NCBI RefSeq assembly: GCF_900636575.1 | Contig: NZ_LR134293.1 | Span: 62,001-126,000, forward strand | Direction of reading: 5' to 3' | Source: Streptococcus canis | Lineage (GTDB): Bacteria > Bacillota > Bacilli > Lactobacillales > Streptococcaceae | Length of the DNA: 64,000 nucleotides | Part shown: one piece after another, positions 1-8,505 of the stretch | Numbering within the stretch: position 1 is the first letter of the stretch | Layout: each line of letters begins with the position of its first letter | Program-made: the position numbers and the translations under genes | Notes under the pieces: model-generated | Database searches by the model: none | What the model was told of the DNA's origin: nothing | What the model saw: the letters and a program-made list of their open reading frames with translations, nothing else

Positions 1-975
1 ACAGAATTGGACAACCTTTCAACAGAAGGGCTAGAAGCTGATATTACTAGACTTGCCAGCCTGTCTGCTGGTAAACGAGTTCCTGCTCATCAAGCCACAT
101 CGCCTGCTGTTACTGAGGTAGAACCTGCTTCAAAAAATGTTGATTCCTTTGCTTCTGAAACAACAGAAACCCATGTACCAGCTCTTGTTAACACCAACAT
201 TAGTGCTGATTACGAGCAACTAAAGAATATTCTTAAACAGAATATCGCTAATCATACACCTCACATCAGTGTTGAAATGACATTTAAAACTCAAGATGAA
301 GTGTACATTTACCAGCAACGACTTGGTGCCATTCTCCACGAATTAGGTGATTATTATGGAACCCTTACGTCATTTGCTTCCCAAAGTCGTATCAGCACTT
401 ATACACTTGGTGGACAAATCCAACATATCGTGGTTAATAGCGATATTACAATTACCTATACTCTTAAAGATGACTTGGTAGCCCTTCACCAAGAATATAA
501 AACCTTTGTTGCTAACTTTGTCAGAGATCATATCACAGCTAAGAATATTACCAGCGATTACGATAAAGCTAAAGTTATTCATGACCACCTCGTCAATGAA
601 TACACTTATGCAACAGAAGAGTTGGCTAGCACTCGTGAAACTGTCAGTGGTATCAGCATTCATGCTCCTGAAGCTCTTTACCGTGACAAACGCGGTGTCT
701 GTCAAGCTTATGCAGTCATGTTTAAAGATATGGCAGAAGCTGCTGGCTTATCCGCTTGGTATGTGACAGGAAAAGGATTGAATGAAAACCATGCCTGGAA
801 TATCGTTACCATTGATGGTGTTAACTACTACGTTGATGCCACTTGGGATGACTCAGCTCATACCACAAGATACTTCCTTGCAGGAAAAGATGTGATGAAT
901 ACTGAACACCGTTTGGATAGTCAGTATAACCACTTGGCTAATACTATTCCAAATACCAGCTATCAAAGAACTTAA
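1..975 (+). CDS. Secreted/cell-associated transglutaminase-like protein, 5' end cut by window
   Basis: The reading frame is open from base 1, so the true start and any signal peptide lie upstream; the TTG at 7 is only the first possible start inside the window. About the first 65 visible residues are Ser/Thr/Pro/Glu-rich and look like a linker. The C-terminal part (about residues 185-300 of the visible 322) is a transglutaminase-like papain-fold domain: RGVCQAYA holds the nucleophile Cys (about 232), NENHAWN the His (about 262) and YYVDATWD the Asp (about 277), so the catalytic triad is intact. Proteins of this build in streptococci are exported and thought to act on the cell surface; substrate unknown. 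The next gene follows after 41 bp on the same strand and may be cotranscribed. Confidence 0.8.
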   Translation, partial: TELDNLSTEGLEADITRLASLSAGKRVPAHQATSPAVTEVEPASKNVDSFASETTETHVPALVNTNISADYEQLKNILKQNIANHTPHISVEMTFKTQDEVYIYQQRLGAILHELGDYYGTLTSFASQSRISTYTLGGQIQHIVVNSDITITYTLKDDLVALHQEYKTFVANFVRDHITAKNITSDYDKAKVIHDHLVNEYTYATEELASTRETVSGISIHAPEALYRDKRGVCQAYAVMFKDMAEAAGLSAWYVTGKGLNENHAWNIVTIDGVNYYVDATWDDSAHTTRYFLAGKDVMNTEHRLDSQYNHLANTIPNTSYQRT

Positions 976-1016
976 CCCTCCCACAGGTGTGTTTCTAAAA
1001 AAGAAAGGCCTAAGCA

Positions 1017-1286
1017 ATGACCAAAAAACAGTTTTACCTTCTCTTAGGGATTAGTATTCTGTGCTTTATCCTTGCTGTCAGCCCTAAACCATCAACCCCT
1101 AAACACCCTGTAGAAAGGACATCTACTGCGATGAACACAACTCACAAAAAACAACATCCCTTAAAAAAAGCAACCCTTGATCAAAAGAAACCCCAAAACA
1201 AGGCTCCTTCTCTCCCAAATAAGGATGGTGTTATCAAACCTGTCATTACCATGACGGTTGAACACGTGGAAATCCCATTAGATTAA
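1017..1286 (+). CDS. Small membrane-anchored or exported protein, function unknown
   Basis: An 89-residue protein with an N-terminal hydrophobic segment (about residues 5-23, preceded by Lys) followed by a Lys/Pro/Thr/Gln-rich tail and a short C-terminal segment ending near VEIPLD. It is either membrane-anchored or secreted. An AAAGAAAGG-like ribosome binding site lies a few bases upstream. It sits 41 bp after the transglutaminase-like gene on the same strand. The hairpin ending at 1528 (ACACTATCA/TGATAGTGT then TTCCTTTTT) is probably its original terminator, now separated from it by an inserted element. I do not recognise the family. Confidence 0.6.
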   Translation: MTKKQFYLLLGISILCFILAVSPKPSTPKHPVERTSTAMNTTHKKQHPLKKATLDQKKPQNKAPSLPNKDGVIKPVITMTVEHVEIPLD

Positions 1287-1315
1287 ACACTTTCGCTCTC
1301 TCCTAAAATTAGTGA

Positions 1316-1335
1316 ACACTATCAAGCCTGATAGT
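1316..1335. repeat. Left copy of 20-bp duplicated terminator hairpin
   Basis: ACACTATCAAGCCTGATAGT, itself a hairpin (ACTATCA/TGATAGT, loop AGCC). It is identical to 1509-1528 and directly abuts the 173-bp element at 1336. Confidence 0.9.
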
Positions 1336-1508
1336 CAGATTGAAGAAAACGTCCAGTTAGGACAATTTTTCTTCAATCTTTTTTTGCTCCTCTAAAAAGA
1401 AAAATTCCTGAAACACGATAATATAAATGTTTCAGGAGTTAGTTGACATCATAATCATTAAATCATTTTCATTGACACCTTTTAAAAATAAACTTTGTCT
1501 ACGTTCTG
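1336..1508 (-). mobile_element. 173-bp MITE-like element, copy 1
   Basis: Read on the minus strand, it begins CAGAACGTAG and ends CTTCAATCTG. It is exactly as long as, and roughly 80% identical over its whole length to, 51995-52167, which lies in the opposite orientation. It contains two hairpins: one around CTCCTGAAACA/TGTTTCAGGA followed by a T run, and a long one ending in CTTCAATCTG. It is bracketed by perfect 20-bp direct repeats that are copies of a terminator hairpin. It encodes no protein. A non-autonomous insertion element is the simplest reading; the transposase that moves it is unknown. Confidence 0.65.
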
Positions 1509-1528
1509 ACACTATCAAGCCTGATAGT
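1509..1528. repeat. Right copy of 20-bp duplicated terminator hairpin
   Basis: Identical to 1316-1335. This copy keeps the full stem ACACTATCA/TGATAGTGT and is followed by TTCCTTTTT, so it is a plausible intrinsic terminator for the 1017-1286 gene. Confidence 0.9.
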
Positions 1529-1646
1529 GTTCCTTTTTATTTGACCAAGATGGCTTCCTCTATTTGCGAGAACTTCAAAAGAGAAACATAGTCAACCCAC
1601 TTTCCCCTCAAAAAAATATATCCCCCGAAGTAATCACACCTTAAAA

Positions 1647-1804
1647 GAGGCTGAGACAACAGTTCAACGTCAAATAAAAAAAGCGAATAAAACATAATTT
1701 TGATTGTTAGGAATCTAGCTTTGTTCGCTTTTTTGCTTAATGATTAATTGATTAGGTCTGATAATAAAGAATTTCAAAAATAAAAATCTTTTTGTCACAG
1801 ACTC
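1647..1804. mobile_element. MITE-like short element with GAGGCTGAGACAA ends
   Basis: The left end GAGGCTGAGACAA and the right end (complement GAGTCTGTGACAA) form imperfect terminal inverted repeats about 158 bp apart. Inside is a hairpin built on AAAAAAAGCGAA and TTCGCTTTTTT. Short elements with such GAGnCTGnGACAA ends are common between genes in streptococci and related cocci. No coding capacity. The bases between 1529 and 1646 hold a run of about 37 sense codons without a start, of unknown origin. Confidence 0.5.
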
Positions 1805-2045
1805 TTTTTCCACAATTATTAGATCCCTTATATCACTTTTATTGAATCTGCCATCGGTTATCTAACAATTAGTTCCAAATCTTTCATCGCTGAAAGGAAA
1901 TCCAGCAACTAGCTCTCCTCTACTGCTCCTTGCCACTCTGATGGCAGTCTATCTGAGCATTAAGCTTAGCTTTTTATTCCTCATCACGATTAAGCCATAG
2001 ACGATAACCCAACAACAATGCATTATCATGACTTTCAGGAAATGA

Positions 2046-2307
2046 TTACTCTTTGTTAGCTTGCATCTCATCATGATGCTCATGTTCAGAATCTCTAACG
2101 TCAGGAACAGTTGTTTGAGGTGTCGTTAAAATTTTTTCAGTAGGATCTTCTACGAAGCGTTTTTTCCATAGCACCTCTGGAGGAATAAATATCTGTAGAG
2201 CCATCTCCATAAATAATCGTTGTCTGACCGCCTCTTGGATTAATAGATACCTTAATATTATCCGGTTCGCATGATACCTCTCCTGAATCTATGAAGCCGT
2301 TGCTCAT
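2046..2307 (-). pseudogene. Degenerate C-terminal gene fragment, unrecognised
   Basis: Two overlapping frames on the minus strand together give a protein-like sequence: an N part containing NIKVSINPRGGQTTIIYGDG, then, after a one-base shift near 2176, PEVLWKKRFVEDPTEKIL and a hydrophilic His/Glu-rich C terminus ending QANKE. Composition and the broken frame indicate a remnant of an accessory gene. Another decayed coding stretch (GYRLWLNRDEE-like) lies at about 1950-2040. I cannot name either family. Confidence 0.45.
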
Positions 2308-2430
2308 TCTATATCATTGTTACCGTTTCCTAAAACGACTATTAGTGTTTATTTAATGTTATCTTCCTAAAATAATACTCTGAAAAACAAATGCTGAGAA
2401 ACTTAACATATGTAGCTAAAAAATCTAACA

Positions 2431-3690
2431 TCAGCCATTTTTCTTATTTTTAGTTGCAAGTTCCTTTTCTTGACTCCCCTTTTTTGGAAAAGACTTAACC
2501 AACAGGTAGATGCCGACGATACAAGTCAAGACGTTTATGATAATGCCTAGCATTTTGATATTGGTATAAAATTGAGGGATAATTAAAAAAATAACTGCAA
2601 AGAGGGCATATAAGCTTGAGTTTGTAAAATAAATTAAGCCTATTTTGGAATAATCATATTCGGCATAGATCATTTTCTCAAACATATTTCCAGAAATACC
2701 AATAATGATGAAAGCTAAAGCAAACAGAATCAACTTGATCAAGGGAACTGGGATCAGAAAAACCAAGACCAACAGTATTCCTGAGACAATATAATCAAGA
2801 AAGAAAAAATTCCGATAGGACAGCTTCACTTGTGGTGCCAACAAAGCACCTACTAAATCTGAAAACTTATGGACAGCTAAAACTAAGCCAATGTATTTAA
2901 TGGAAATGCCTTCAGATATCAGGTAAATTGGCGCAAGTGTGAGCAATAAATCAGTCCCACCACTTAAAATAGATTCGGTCATAATGATAAAGGAGGCAAA
3001 GCATGACTCTTTAAAGGCCGAAAAGGTTTCAAAAAGATGCCTTTTACCCGGTTCAGCTTCTTCTGACAGGTCAGTATCAGCCTTACCTTTATCTTGTCCT
3101 TTAGGAAGCTTGATTGTTAGCATAAAGTAAATGGCAGCTACAAAAAATGGGACACTAAGTTGGAACAGAGCAAAATAAGAGAGTAGGCCTAACAAGATTG
3201 ACGCTATAAAATTACTGATAATATCTAAGACATTGGAAGTAAAGTATTGAATGTCGATAGACTTATTAATTACTTGTTCATCGTTATTTAAGGTCTCAGG
3301 GACAATTTTCATTTGTAGAGTGTTTAACAGATTGGTTGACAGGCTAAAACACACATTCAACCCATACATCACTCGGACATCAATTTTCTGACTTAATCCT
3401 ACAATCATACAGAGGATAATCAAGAGCTGAATGACTTGAAAGATTACCAGTCACCGCTTATCATTTTTGATGCGGTTTAGAGGAGCGCCATATAAAAAAG
3501 CAAGCATATTAGGTAGCAAGCCCAACAATGTAAATAAGGATAACTGACCAGCTTCTATGGCATAGACATTAATCAAGCCGATAGATAAGGCGATAAAATA
3601 GAAACTATCCGCAATATTTCTAGAAGACCTTCCTAGAATTAAATGATAAAAATTAGAACTAAATCTTTTTGATAACACGTCAGGGGACAC
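2431..3690 (-). pseudogene. MFS-type transporter interrupted by an in-frame stop
   Basis: Two reading frames in the same register (3690-3451 and 3423-2431) are separated only by a TGA at about 3448-3450, most simply a Trp-to-stop change. Joined, they give about 420 residues with some 10-12 hydrophobic segments, a cytoplasmic hydrophilic loop in the middle (KGQDKGKADTDLSEEAEPGK) and a Lys-rich C terminus, typical of major facilitator superfamily efflux proteins. The second half could restart at an internal ATG but would lack the first membrane helices. The substrate is unknown. It sits in decayed accessory DNA next to repeat elements. Confidence 0.7.
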
Positions 3691-3873
3691 TCCAATCTAA
3701 GCAATCATTGGGACATCAGCTAAAAGGTCAACAACATCAGTAATTGGTCTAAATTTTTACAGAGTATTAGAGATACTGATAAGCAAGAGAAATTAATATT
3801 TAAAAAATCACTCATTTTAATGGCATTTTTTAATAGTTTTATTATAACTGTTGCTACTCTCTTTTTCAACACT

Positions 3874-3906
3874 AAAAAAACATGCTATCTCAATTCAGCA
3901 TGTTAC
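3874..3906 (-). terminator. Intrinsic terminator of the Nudix gene
   Basis: On the minus strand, stem AACATGCT/AGCATGTT with loop GAATTGAGAT, followed by seven T. It lies 43 bp after the stop of the 3949-4425 gene. Confidence 0.8.
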
Positions 3907-3948
3907 TTCATCAAATTGTGCTAGAAATAATGGTTGCCTTTCCCTTTC

Positions 3949-4425
3949 CTAATGTCCCAGTTTAAAGTCATTCGTAAAATATTCCTCTAACATCAGGCGA
4001 TGTTTCTCAGAAACTGATGGCAGTTGCTCAATTTCTTCTTTGGAGAAGAAGGCTAGTTTCAGGGTTTCAGCATTGCGGAACTGACGAATGTCAATATCAG
4101 ATACTGCTGTCACTTCGTAGAGGAAAACAACGGTCTGCACTTGGTCTCCGTTGGGGTAAGTTTCTTGAAAATTCGTGTAGGTATTTAACAGTCGTACAGG
4201 TGTCACAGCAACTCCTGTTTCTTCCAAGAATTCCCGACGACAGGTCTCATCGGTTGATTCGTAAAGTTCTTGAGCGCCTCCTGGGATGGCCCAGGTTTTT
4301 TTATCACCTCGTAATTGTAAGAGCACGCGCCCTTCTTCGTCAGCTAAGATACCACCCGCGAAAGTCATGATGATAATCGTATGCCCCACTTTGGAGCGGA
4401 TATAGGAAACATAATCTTGAGTCAT
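3949..4425 (-). CDS. Nudix (MutT-like) hydrolase
   Basis: A 158-residue protein of usual Nudix size. The Nudix box is complete at residues 50-72: G, five residues, E, seven residues, REFLEETGV, giving the metal-binding Glu residues. Nudix enzymes hydrolyse nucleoside diphosphates linked to another moiety; the substrate cannot be read from the sequence (8-oxo-dGTP, ADP-ribose and others are possible). A GGAG ribosome binding site lies 5-9 bases before the ATG. The era-side terminator lies just upstream, so it probably has its own promoter or depends on read-through. Confidence 0.85.
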   Translation of the reverse strand: MTQDYVSYIRSKVGHTIIIMTFAGGILADEEGRVLLQLRGDKKTWAIPGGAQELYESTDETCRREFLEETGVAVTPVRLLNTYTNFQETYPNGDQVQTVVFLYEVTAVSDIDIRQFRNAETLKLAFFSKEEIEQLPSVSEKHRLMLEEYFTNDFKLGH

Positions 4426-4440
4426 TGGTTCTCCTTTACC

Positions 4441-4470
4441 AAAAAGGAACCAACAGGCATGTTTGGCTCC
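4441..4470 (-). terminator. Terminator after the era operon
   Basis: On the minus strand, stem GGAGCCAA/TTGGTTCC with loop around ACATGCCTG, followed by TTTTT. It lies between era (with its small downstream ORF) and the Nudix gene. Confidence 0.7.
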
Positions 4471-4492
4471 TTCAATTGATTTGTTAATCTAA

Positions 4493-4612
4493 TCAGAAAG
4501 TGATGACTAGCTGGTTTTGTCCCCGCGAGTTGCTTTCACTGGGCAAGTCAAGTCGTACAGTGAACTTGTCTAACTGGTCTCCACGAACTTGCAGATCCAA
4601 AAACAAATTCAT
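4493..4612 (-). CDS. 39-residue ORF coupled to era, unknown
   Basis: Its ATG overlaps the era stop codon (TAATG), which would allow translational coupling. The frame gives 39 residues starting [17 protein letters not shown] and ending QNQLVITF, with a normal mix of charged and hydrophobic residues. It ends 23 bp before the terminator hairpin. It may be a genuine small protein or the start of a formerly longer gene. No domain recognised. Confidence 0.4.
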   Translation of the reverse strand: MNLFLDLQVRGDQLDKFTVRLDLPSESNSRGQNQLVITF

Positions 4613-5508
4613 TAATACTCTTTTTCATTATAGCCAAAGTCAGCAAGGTCAAGCTTTTTGTCCCGCCAGTTTTTCTTCACTTTGACCCACGTTTCAAGGT
4701 AAACCTTGTCTCCCAGCATGAGTTCAATATCACGACGTGCCATTTTTCCGATTTTTTTGAGCATGGCTCCTTGTTTACCGATGATAATACCTTTTTGACT
4801 ATCGCGTTCTACCATAATAGTTGCACGGATATGCACTTTGTCGGTCTCTTCATCTCGCTTCATGGATTCTACCACAACCGCTACGGAATGCGGAACCTCT
4901 TGCTGAGTGAGGTGTAACACTTTTTCACGGATCATTTCTGACACAAGAAAACGTTCTGGGTGGTCGGTAATCTGATCTTCTGGGAAATATTGGAAGCCTT
5001 CTTCAAGATTATCAGTTAATAACTTGATCAAAGTTGGCACATTATTACCTTCTAGGGCAGAAATCGGTACTACTTCTTTGAACTCCATTTGGCTACGGAA
5101 ATCATCGATTTGTGCCAAAAGTTGGTCAGGGTGCACCTTGTCAATTTTATTGATGACTAAGATAACGGGAATCTTAGCTGCTTTTAGCCGCTCGATAATC
5201 ATGTCGTCACCCTTACCACGTTTTTCATCTGCTGGTACCATGAAGAGGACGGTTTCCACTTCACGAAGGGTACTATAAGCAGATTCGACCATGAAATCTC
5301 CCAAAGCCGTTTTGGGCTTATGAATGCCTGGCGTGTCAATAAAGACAATTTGTTCTGTTTCTGTGGTGTATATCCCCATAATTTTATTACGGGTGGTCTG
5401 AGCCTTGTCACTCATGATGGCAATTTTTTGCCCCATGACGTGATTTAAAAAGGTAGATTTCCCAACATTTGGACGACCAAGAATGGCTACAAAGCCTGAT
5501 TTAAACAT
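4612..5508 (-). CDS. era: GTPase Era, ribosome small-subunit assembly factor
   Basis: A 298-residue protein of standard Era length. The N-terminal GTPase domain has G1 GRPNVGKS at 11-18, G3 DTPGIHKP, and G4 NKID. The C-terminal KH domain carries the RNA-binding GxxG-type motif in [14 protein letters not shown]. Era binds the 3' end of 16S rRNA and monitors 30S maturation at the membrane-proximal cytoplasm. It follows dgkA after a 119-bp gap in the conserved ybeY-dgkA-era arrangement. That gap contains no convincing gene. Confidence 0.97.
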   Translation of the reverse strand: MFKSGFVAILGRPNVGKSTFLNHVMGQKIAIMSDKAQTTRNKIMGIYTTETEQIVFIDTPGIHKPKTALGDFMVESAYSTLREVETVLFMVPADEKRGKGDDMIIERLKAAKIPVILVINKIDKVHPDQLLAQIDDFRSQMEFKEVVPISALEGNNVPTLIKLLTDNLEEGFQYFPEDQITDHPERFLVSEMIREKVLHLTQQEVPHSVAVVVESMKRDEETDKVHIRATIMVERDSQKGIIIGKQGAMLKKIGKMARRDIELMLGDKVYLETWVKVKKNWRDKKLDLADFGYNEKEY

Positions 5509-5627
5509 AGATAATTACGGGCTTTAACGGTAAGGCTTCAGATCAAGCTTGTCACTAAGCTTAATCGTCTTGTCCTTTCCTTGTTCTCCTGCACCATCAT
5601 CACACAGGATAGCCCATTCCTTTCTTT

Positions 5628-6035
5628 TTAGTGAACGAAAATATTCCAAATTTTAGGAATAAAAATAATAAGTCCTGTCAAAACAGCATAGCCAGAAATC
5701 ATCAAAACAGCACCTGCCGCCATGTCCTTGGCGTTTTTAGCCAACATGGAAAAGTGATAATCGCTAGCCAAATCAACTACATTTTCAATAGCAGAATTGA
5801 CAATTTCTAAGGTAATAACCAAAAAAATGGCAAGAAGTAAGAAGAGCCATTCGATGGCTGAAATGCTAAACACCAAACCAGCAACACAGGCTAAAAAGGC
5901 TGAAAACAAATGACTTCTGAGATTGCGTTCTTCCTTAAAAGCCGTGAAGACCCCTGTCAAGGCAAACTCCAAGCTTGAGGTAATGGTTCTGTTTTTCCAT
6001 TTCCGTTTGGTGGTATTATTGTCGTGTAAGGCCAT
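5628..6035 (-). CDS. dgkA: Undecaprenol/diacylglycerol kinase family protein
   Basis: A 135-residue integral membrane kinase of the DgkA family, with three hydrophobic segments after a basic N terminus. The conserved [12 protein letters not shown] signature ([13 protein letters not shown]) is present, as is [12 protein letters not shown] near the last helix. In Gram-positive bacteria this enzyme phosphorylates undecaprenol to recycle the lipid carrier for wall synthesis. Its start lies inside the 3' end of ybeY (20-bp overlap), so the two are translated together. Confidence 0.93.
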   Translation of the reverse strand: MALHDNNTTKRKWKNRTITSSLEFALTGVFTAFKEERNLRSHLFSAFLACVAGLVFSISAIEWLFLLLAIFLVITLEIVNSAIENVVDLASDYHFSMLAKNAKDMAAGAVLMISGYAVLTGLIIFIPKIWNIFVH

Positions 6036-6513
6036 AAGCAGTCAAAATCTCTTCCTGTAAAGTAAACATTTCTTTTTCTTCTTCAGGGGTGTAATGGTCA
6101 TAACCATTGATATGTAAGAAACCGTGAACAGCTAAAAAGCCCATTTCCCGCTCAAAAGAATGCCCATATTCTTGGGCCTGCTCACGCGCCTTGTCAATAG
6201 AAATAAACAGTTCGCCAATATAAGCATCAAATTCTGCCATCATCTCAGCCAAACTAGGGTCAGCAGCCAAATCATCTTGACTAAATAAAATAGGCGTTTC
6301 TGGCTTGTACTCTAGAGAAATCACGTCTGTTGGACGATCAGTGTCTCGGTATTCTAAGTTGAGTTCATGACTTCTGGCATTGGTCACAAAGGTAACAGAC
6401 ATTTCCTTTTCTTCTTTGCCCGTCTTTTGAGCAGCAAAATTGAGCAAATCAAGTGTTTGCTCCATAATCTCTTGCGAAACTTGTCCTGTTTCGTCAATCA
6501 TCTCGATATACAT
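6016..6513 (-). CDS. ybeY: Endoribonuclease YbeY, rRNA maturation factor
   Basis: The start is placed at the ATG of [10 protein letters not shown] (165 residues), the usual length; an in-frame ATG 17 codons upstream is less likely. The metal-binding signature [11 protein letters not shown] carries the three histidines that bind zinc. YbeY acts in 16S rRNA 3'-end maturation and 70S quality control. Gene order phoH-UDG-ybeY-dgkA-era is in line with its role beside Era. Confidence 0.94.
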   Translation of the reverse strand: MYIEMIDETGQVSQEIMEQTLDLLNFAAQKTGKEEKEMSVTFVTNARSHELNLEYRDTDRPTDVISLEYKPETPILFSQDDLAADPSLAEMMAEFDAYIGELFISIDKAREQAQEYGHSFEREMGFLAVHGFLHINGYDHYTPEEEKEMFTLQEEILTAYGLTRQ

Positions 6514-6671
6514 AAGGTTAATTGTTAGGGAAGGACTGCCCACCTCAGTTGATATTTTGGGCACCCATTATTATCTAACAGATAATTTCCCTTATCCTTT
6601 CAATCAGCATTTGTTATTTACCCATTATACCACAAGCCCCTTAAAAATGGGAATGCTAGGTAAATCAGGGG

Positions 6672-7247
6672 TTATTTGGCTAGAATTGCCTTCACACGCT
6701 TTTGCAAGATAGGTAATAAGTCCTGCTCAAACCAGGGGTTCTTAGCTAACCACAATTGGTTTCTGGGAGAAGGATGAACCAGTGGAAAATAAATTGGCAA
6801 GTAATCCTCAAAGTGTCGAACAGTTTCCGTTAAGGTTTTGTGGGCCTTTTTGCCAAGATAAAACTCCTGAGCATAACGGCCAACTAAAATGGTTAATGCA
6901 ACCTCTGGCATTAATTCTCTCAATGGTGGGTGCCACTTAGCCGCAAAGCCTTCTCTTGGCGGTAAGTCACCTGATTTTCCCTTACCAGGGTAATAGAAAT
7001 CCATGGGGATAATCCCAAACAATCCTGAATTGTAAAAGGTATCATTGTCCACACCGAGCCAGTCTCGTAAACGTATGCCACTGCGATCATTCCAGTAAAG
7101 TTTGGTTTCTTGAGCTACTATTCCAGGAGCCTGACCAACAATAATAATTCTAGCTGTTTCAGGAGCATCATATAAAGGAAAAATACCTCTTTTAGTATAG
7201 GAGAGATTGGCCTCATCTGCCATAATAGCTTTGGTTAAATTATCCAT
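6672..7247 (-). CDS. Uracil-DNA glycosylase family protein
   Basis: A 191-residue protein with the UDG superfamily motif A IIVGQAPGIVAQ, where water-activating residues sit, and the C-terminal motif B HPSPRNQLW containing the catalytic-site His. It resembles the small bacterial UDG-like proteins often annotated only at superfamily level, so base excision of uracil is probable but not proven. It is in the phoH-ybeY gene set, 46 bp after phoH. Confidence 0.8.
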   Translation of the reverse strand: MDNLTKAIMADEANLSYTKRGIFPLYDAPETARIIIVGQAPGIVAQETKLYWNDRSGIRLRDWLGVDNDTFYNSGLFGIIPMDFYYPGKGKSGDLPPREGFAAKWHPPLRELMPEVALTILVGRYAQEFYLGKKAHKTLTETVRHFEDYLPIYFPLVHPSPRNQLWLAKNPWFEQDLLPILQKRVKAILAK

Positions 7248-7292
7248 AGAATCCTCCTTGGAAAGGCCATATTAAACCTAATCGTAAAGGCC

Positions 7293-8345
7293 TTAATGAT
7301 CTTGACCAATGACAGGATATTTTGTCAAGCCCGGCTGATGGTCAGCTTCAACATCACTCGTCTCAGGTTTTAATAAGTCCTTCATTTCCTCTGAAGATGT
7401 TTCATAAGCCTTGATAATGTCAGCCACAACAGGGTGTCGGACAACGTCTTTAGCAGAAAAGTAAACAAAATCAATCTGTTTAATGCCCTGTAATTTCTGT
7501 TTGGCATCAATCAAACCAGACTTGACATTGCGAGGAAGGTCAATCTGACTAGTATCCCCATTGACAATCATTTTAGAATTAAAGCCAAGACGGGTCAAAA
7601 ACATCTTCATTTGCATGATGGTCGTGTTTTGAGCCTCATCTAAAATAACAAAGGCATCATCTAATGTACGTCCACGCATATAAGCTAAGGGAGCAATCTC
7701 AATCACTTCCCGTTCCATTAAGCGTGTGGTTTGTTCTTTTCCTAAAATTTGATAAAGGGCATCATAAACTGGTCTGAGGTAAGGGTCAACCTTTTCTTTC
7801 AAGTCTCCTGGTAAAAAACCTAGGCTTTCACCAGCTTCTACCGCAGGACGCGTCAAAATAATACGCTTTACCTGCCCTCTTTTCAGAGCAGTGACCGCAA
7901 GCGTAACAGCTAGAAAGGTTTTCCCAGTTCCTGCGGGCCCAACTCCAAACACTACATCATGACGTTTGACACTATCGACATAGGTTTTTTGACCTAATGT
8001 TTTAACACGTATCGCCTTGCCATAGTTATCTTTAATGATCTCTTCTTCATAAAGCGCCACAAACTGGTCAATCCTATGAGTTTCTGCCATAGATAAAGCT
8101 GTCACCACATCTGATGTGTTGACCACCATGCCACGCCCCACTAGGACCAATAGGGCTTGAATAGTCAATCGAGCCAGTTCCACAGCTTCCTCATCATCAC
8201 CAATCACTTGGACTCGCTCGGTCCTTGCGTGAATAATAACTCCCAAATGATCTTCCATTAACTTCAAATGGCGTTCGTTGGTACCAAAAAGAGCTAAAAC
8301 ATCATCAGGATGGGGTAAGGTAATGTCAATAGAATACTCTTGCAA
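7293..8345 (-). CDS. phoH: PhoH family ATPase
   Basis: A 350-residue PhoH-like protein: an N-terminal KH-like region (about 1-75), then a P-loop ATPase with Walker A GPAGTGKT at 136-143 and Walker B FVILDEAQN at about 232-240. PhoH-like proteins are RNA-linked ATPases or helicases; pairing with ybeY suggests RNA processing. Upstream, 8346-8455 carries a TATAAC-like box and no gene. Its short downstream spacing suggests cotranscription with the UDG-like gene and ybeY. Confidence 0.93.
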   Translation of the reverse strand: MQEYSIDITLPHPDDVLALFGTNERHLKLMEDHLGVIIHARTERVQVIGDDEEAVELARLTIQALLVLVGRGMVVNTSDVVTALSMAETHRIDQFVALYEEEIIKDNYGKAIRVKTLGQKTYVDSVKRHDVVFGVGPAGTGKTFLAVTLAVTALKRGQVKRIILTRPAVEAGESLGFLPGDLKEKVDPYLRPVYDALYQILGKEQTTRLMEREVIEIAPLAYMRGRTLDDAFVILDEAQNTTIMQMKMFLTRLGFNSKMIVNGDTSQIDLPRNVKSGLIDAKQKLQGIKQIDFVYFSAKDVVRHPVVADIIKAYETSSEEMKDLLKPETSDVEADHQPGLTKYPVIGQDH

Positions 8346-8455
8346 ATAGAGTCCCTCTTTCTTTCGTCTTTGCTGATTTTATTATAACAAATTTTAAGTA
8401 TCCATGTCAGTATTTGAAGGGATTTCTCCTTGTCTTAGTTTGAGAAGAGACCACT

Positions 8456-8488
8456 AAAAAAGCTGACAAGATTAAACCTTATCAGCTT
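8456..8488 (-). terminator. Terminator of the ohyA remnant
   Basis: On the minus strand, stem AAGCTGATAAG/CTTGTCAGCTT (one mismatch), followed by six T. It lies just downstream of the decayed oleate hydratase gene. Confidence 0.75.
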
Positions 8489-8505
8489 GTGAGGTAGCGG
8501 TCCTA

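Noticed and set aside
5509..5627. Acidic/Lys-rich frame between dgkA and era
   Set aside because: A short open frame (DDGAGEQGKDKTIKL) continues out of dgkA without any start codon; no support as a gene.
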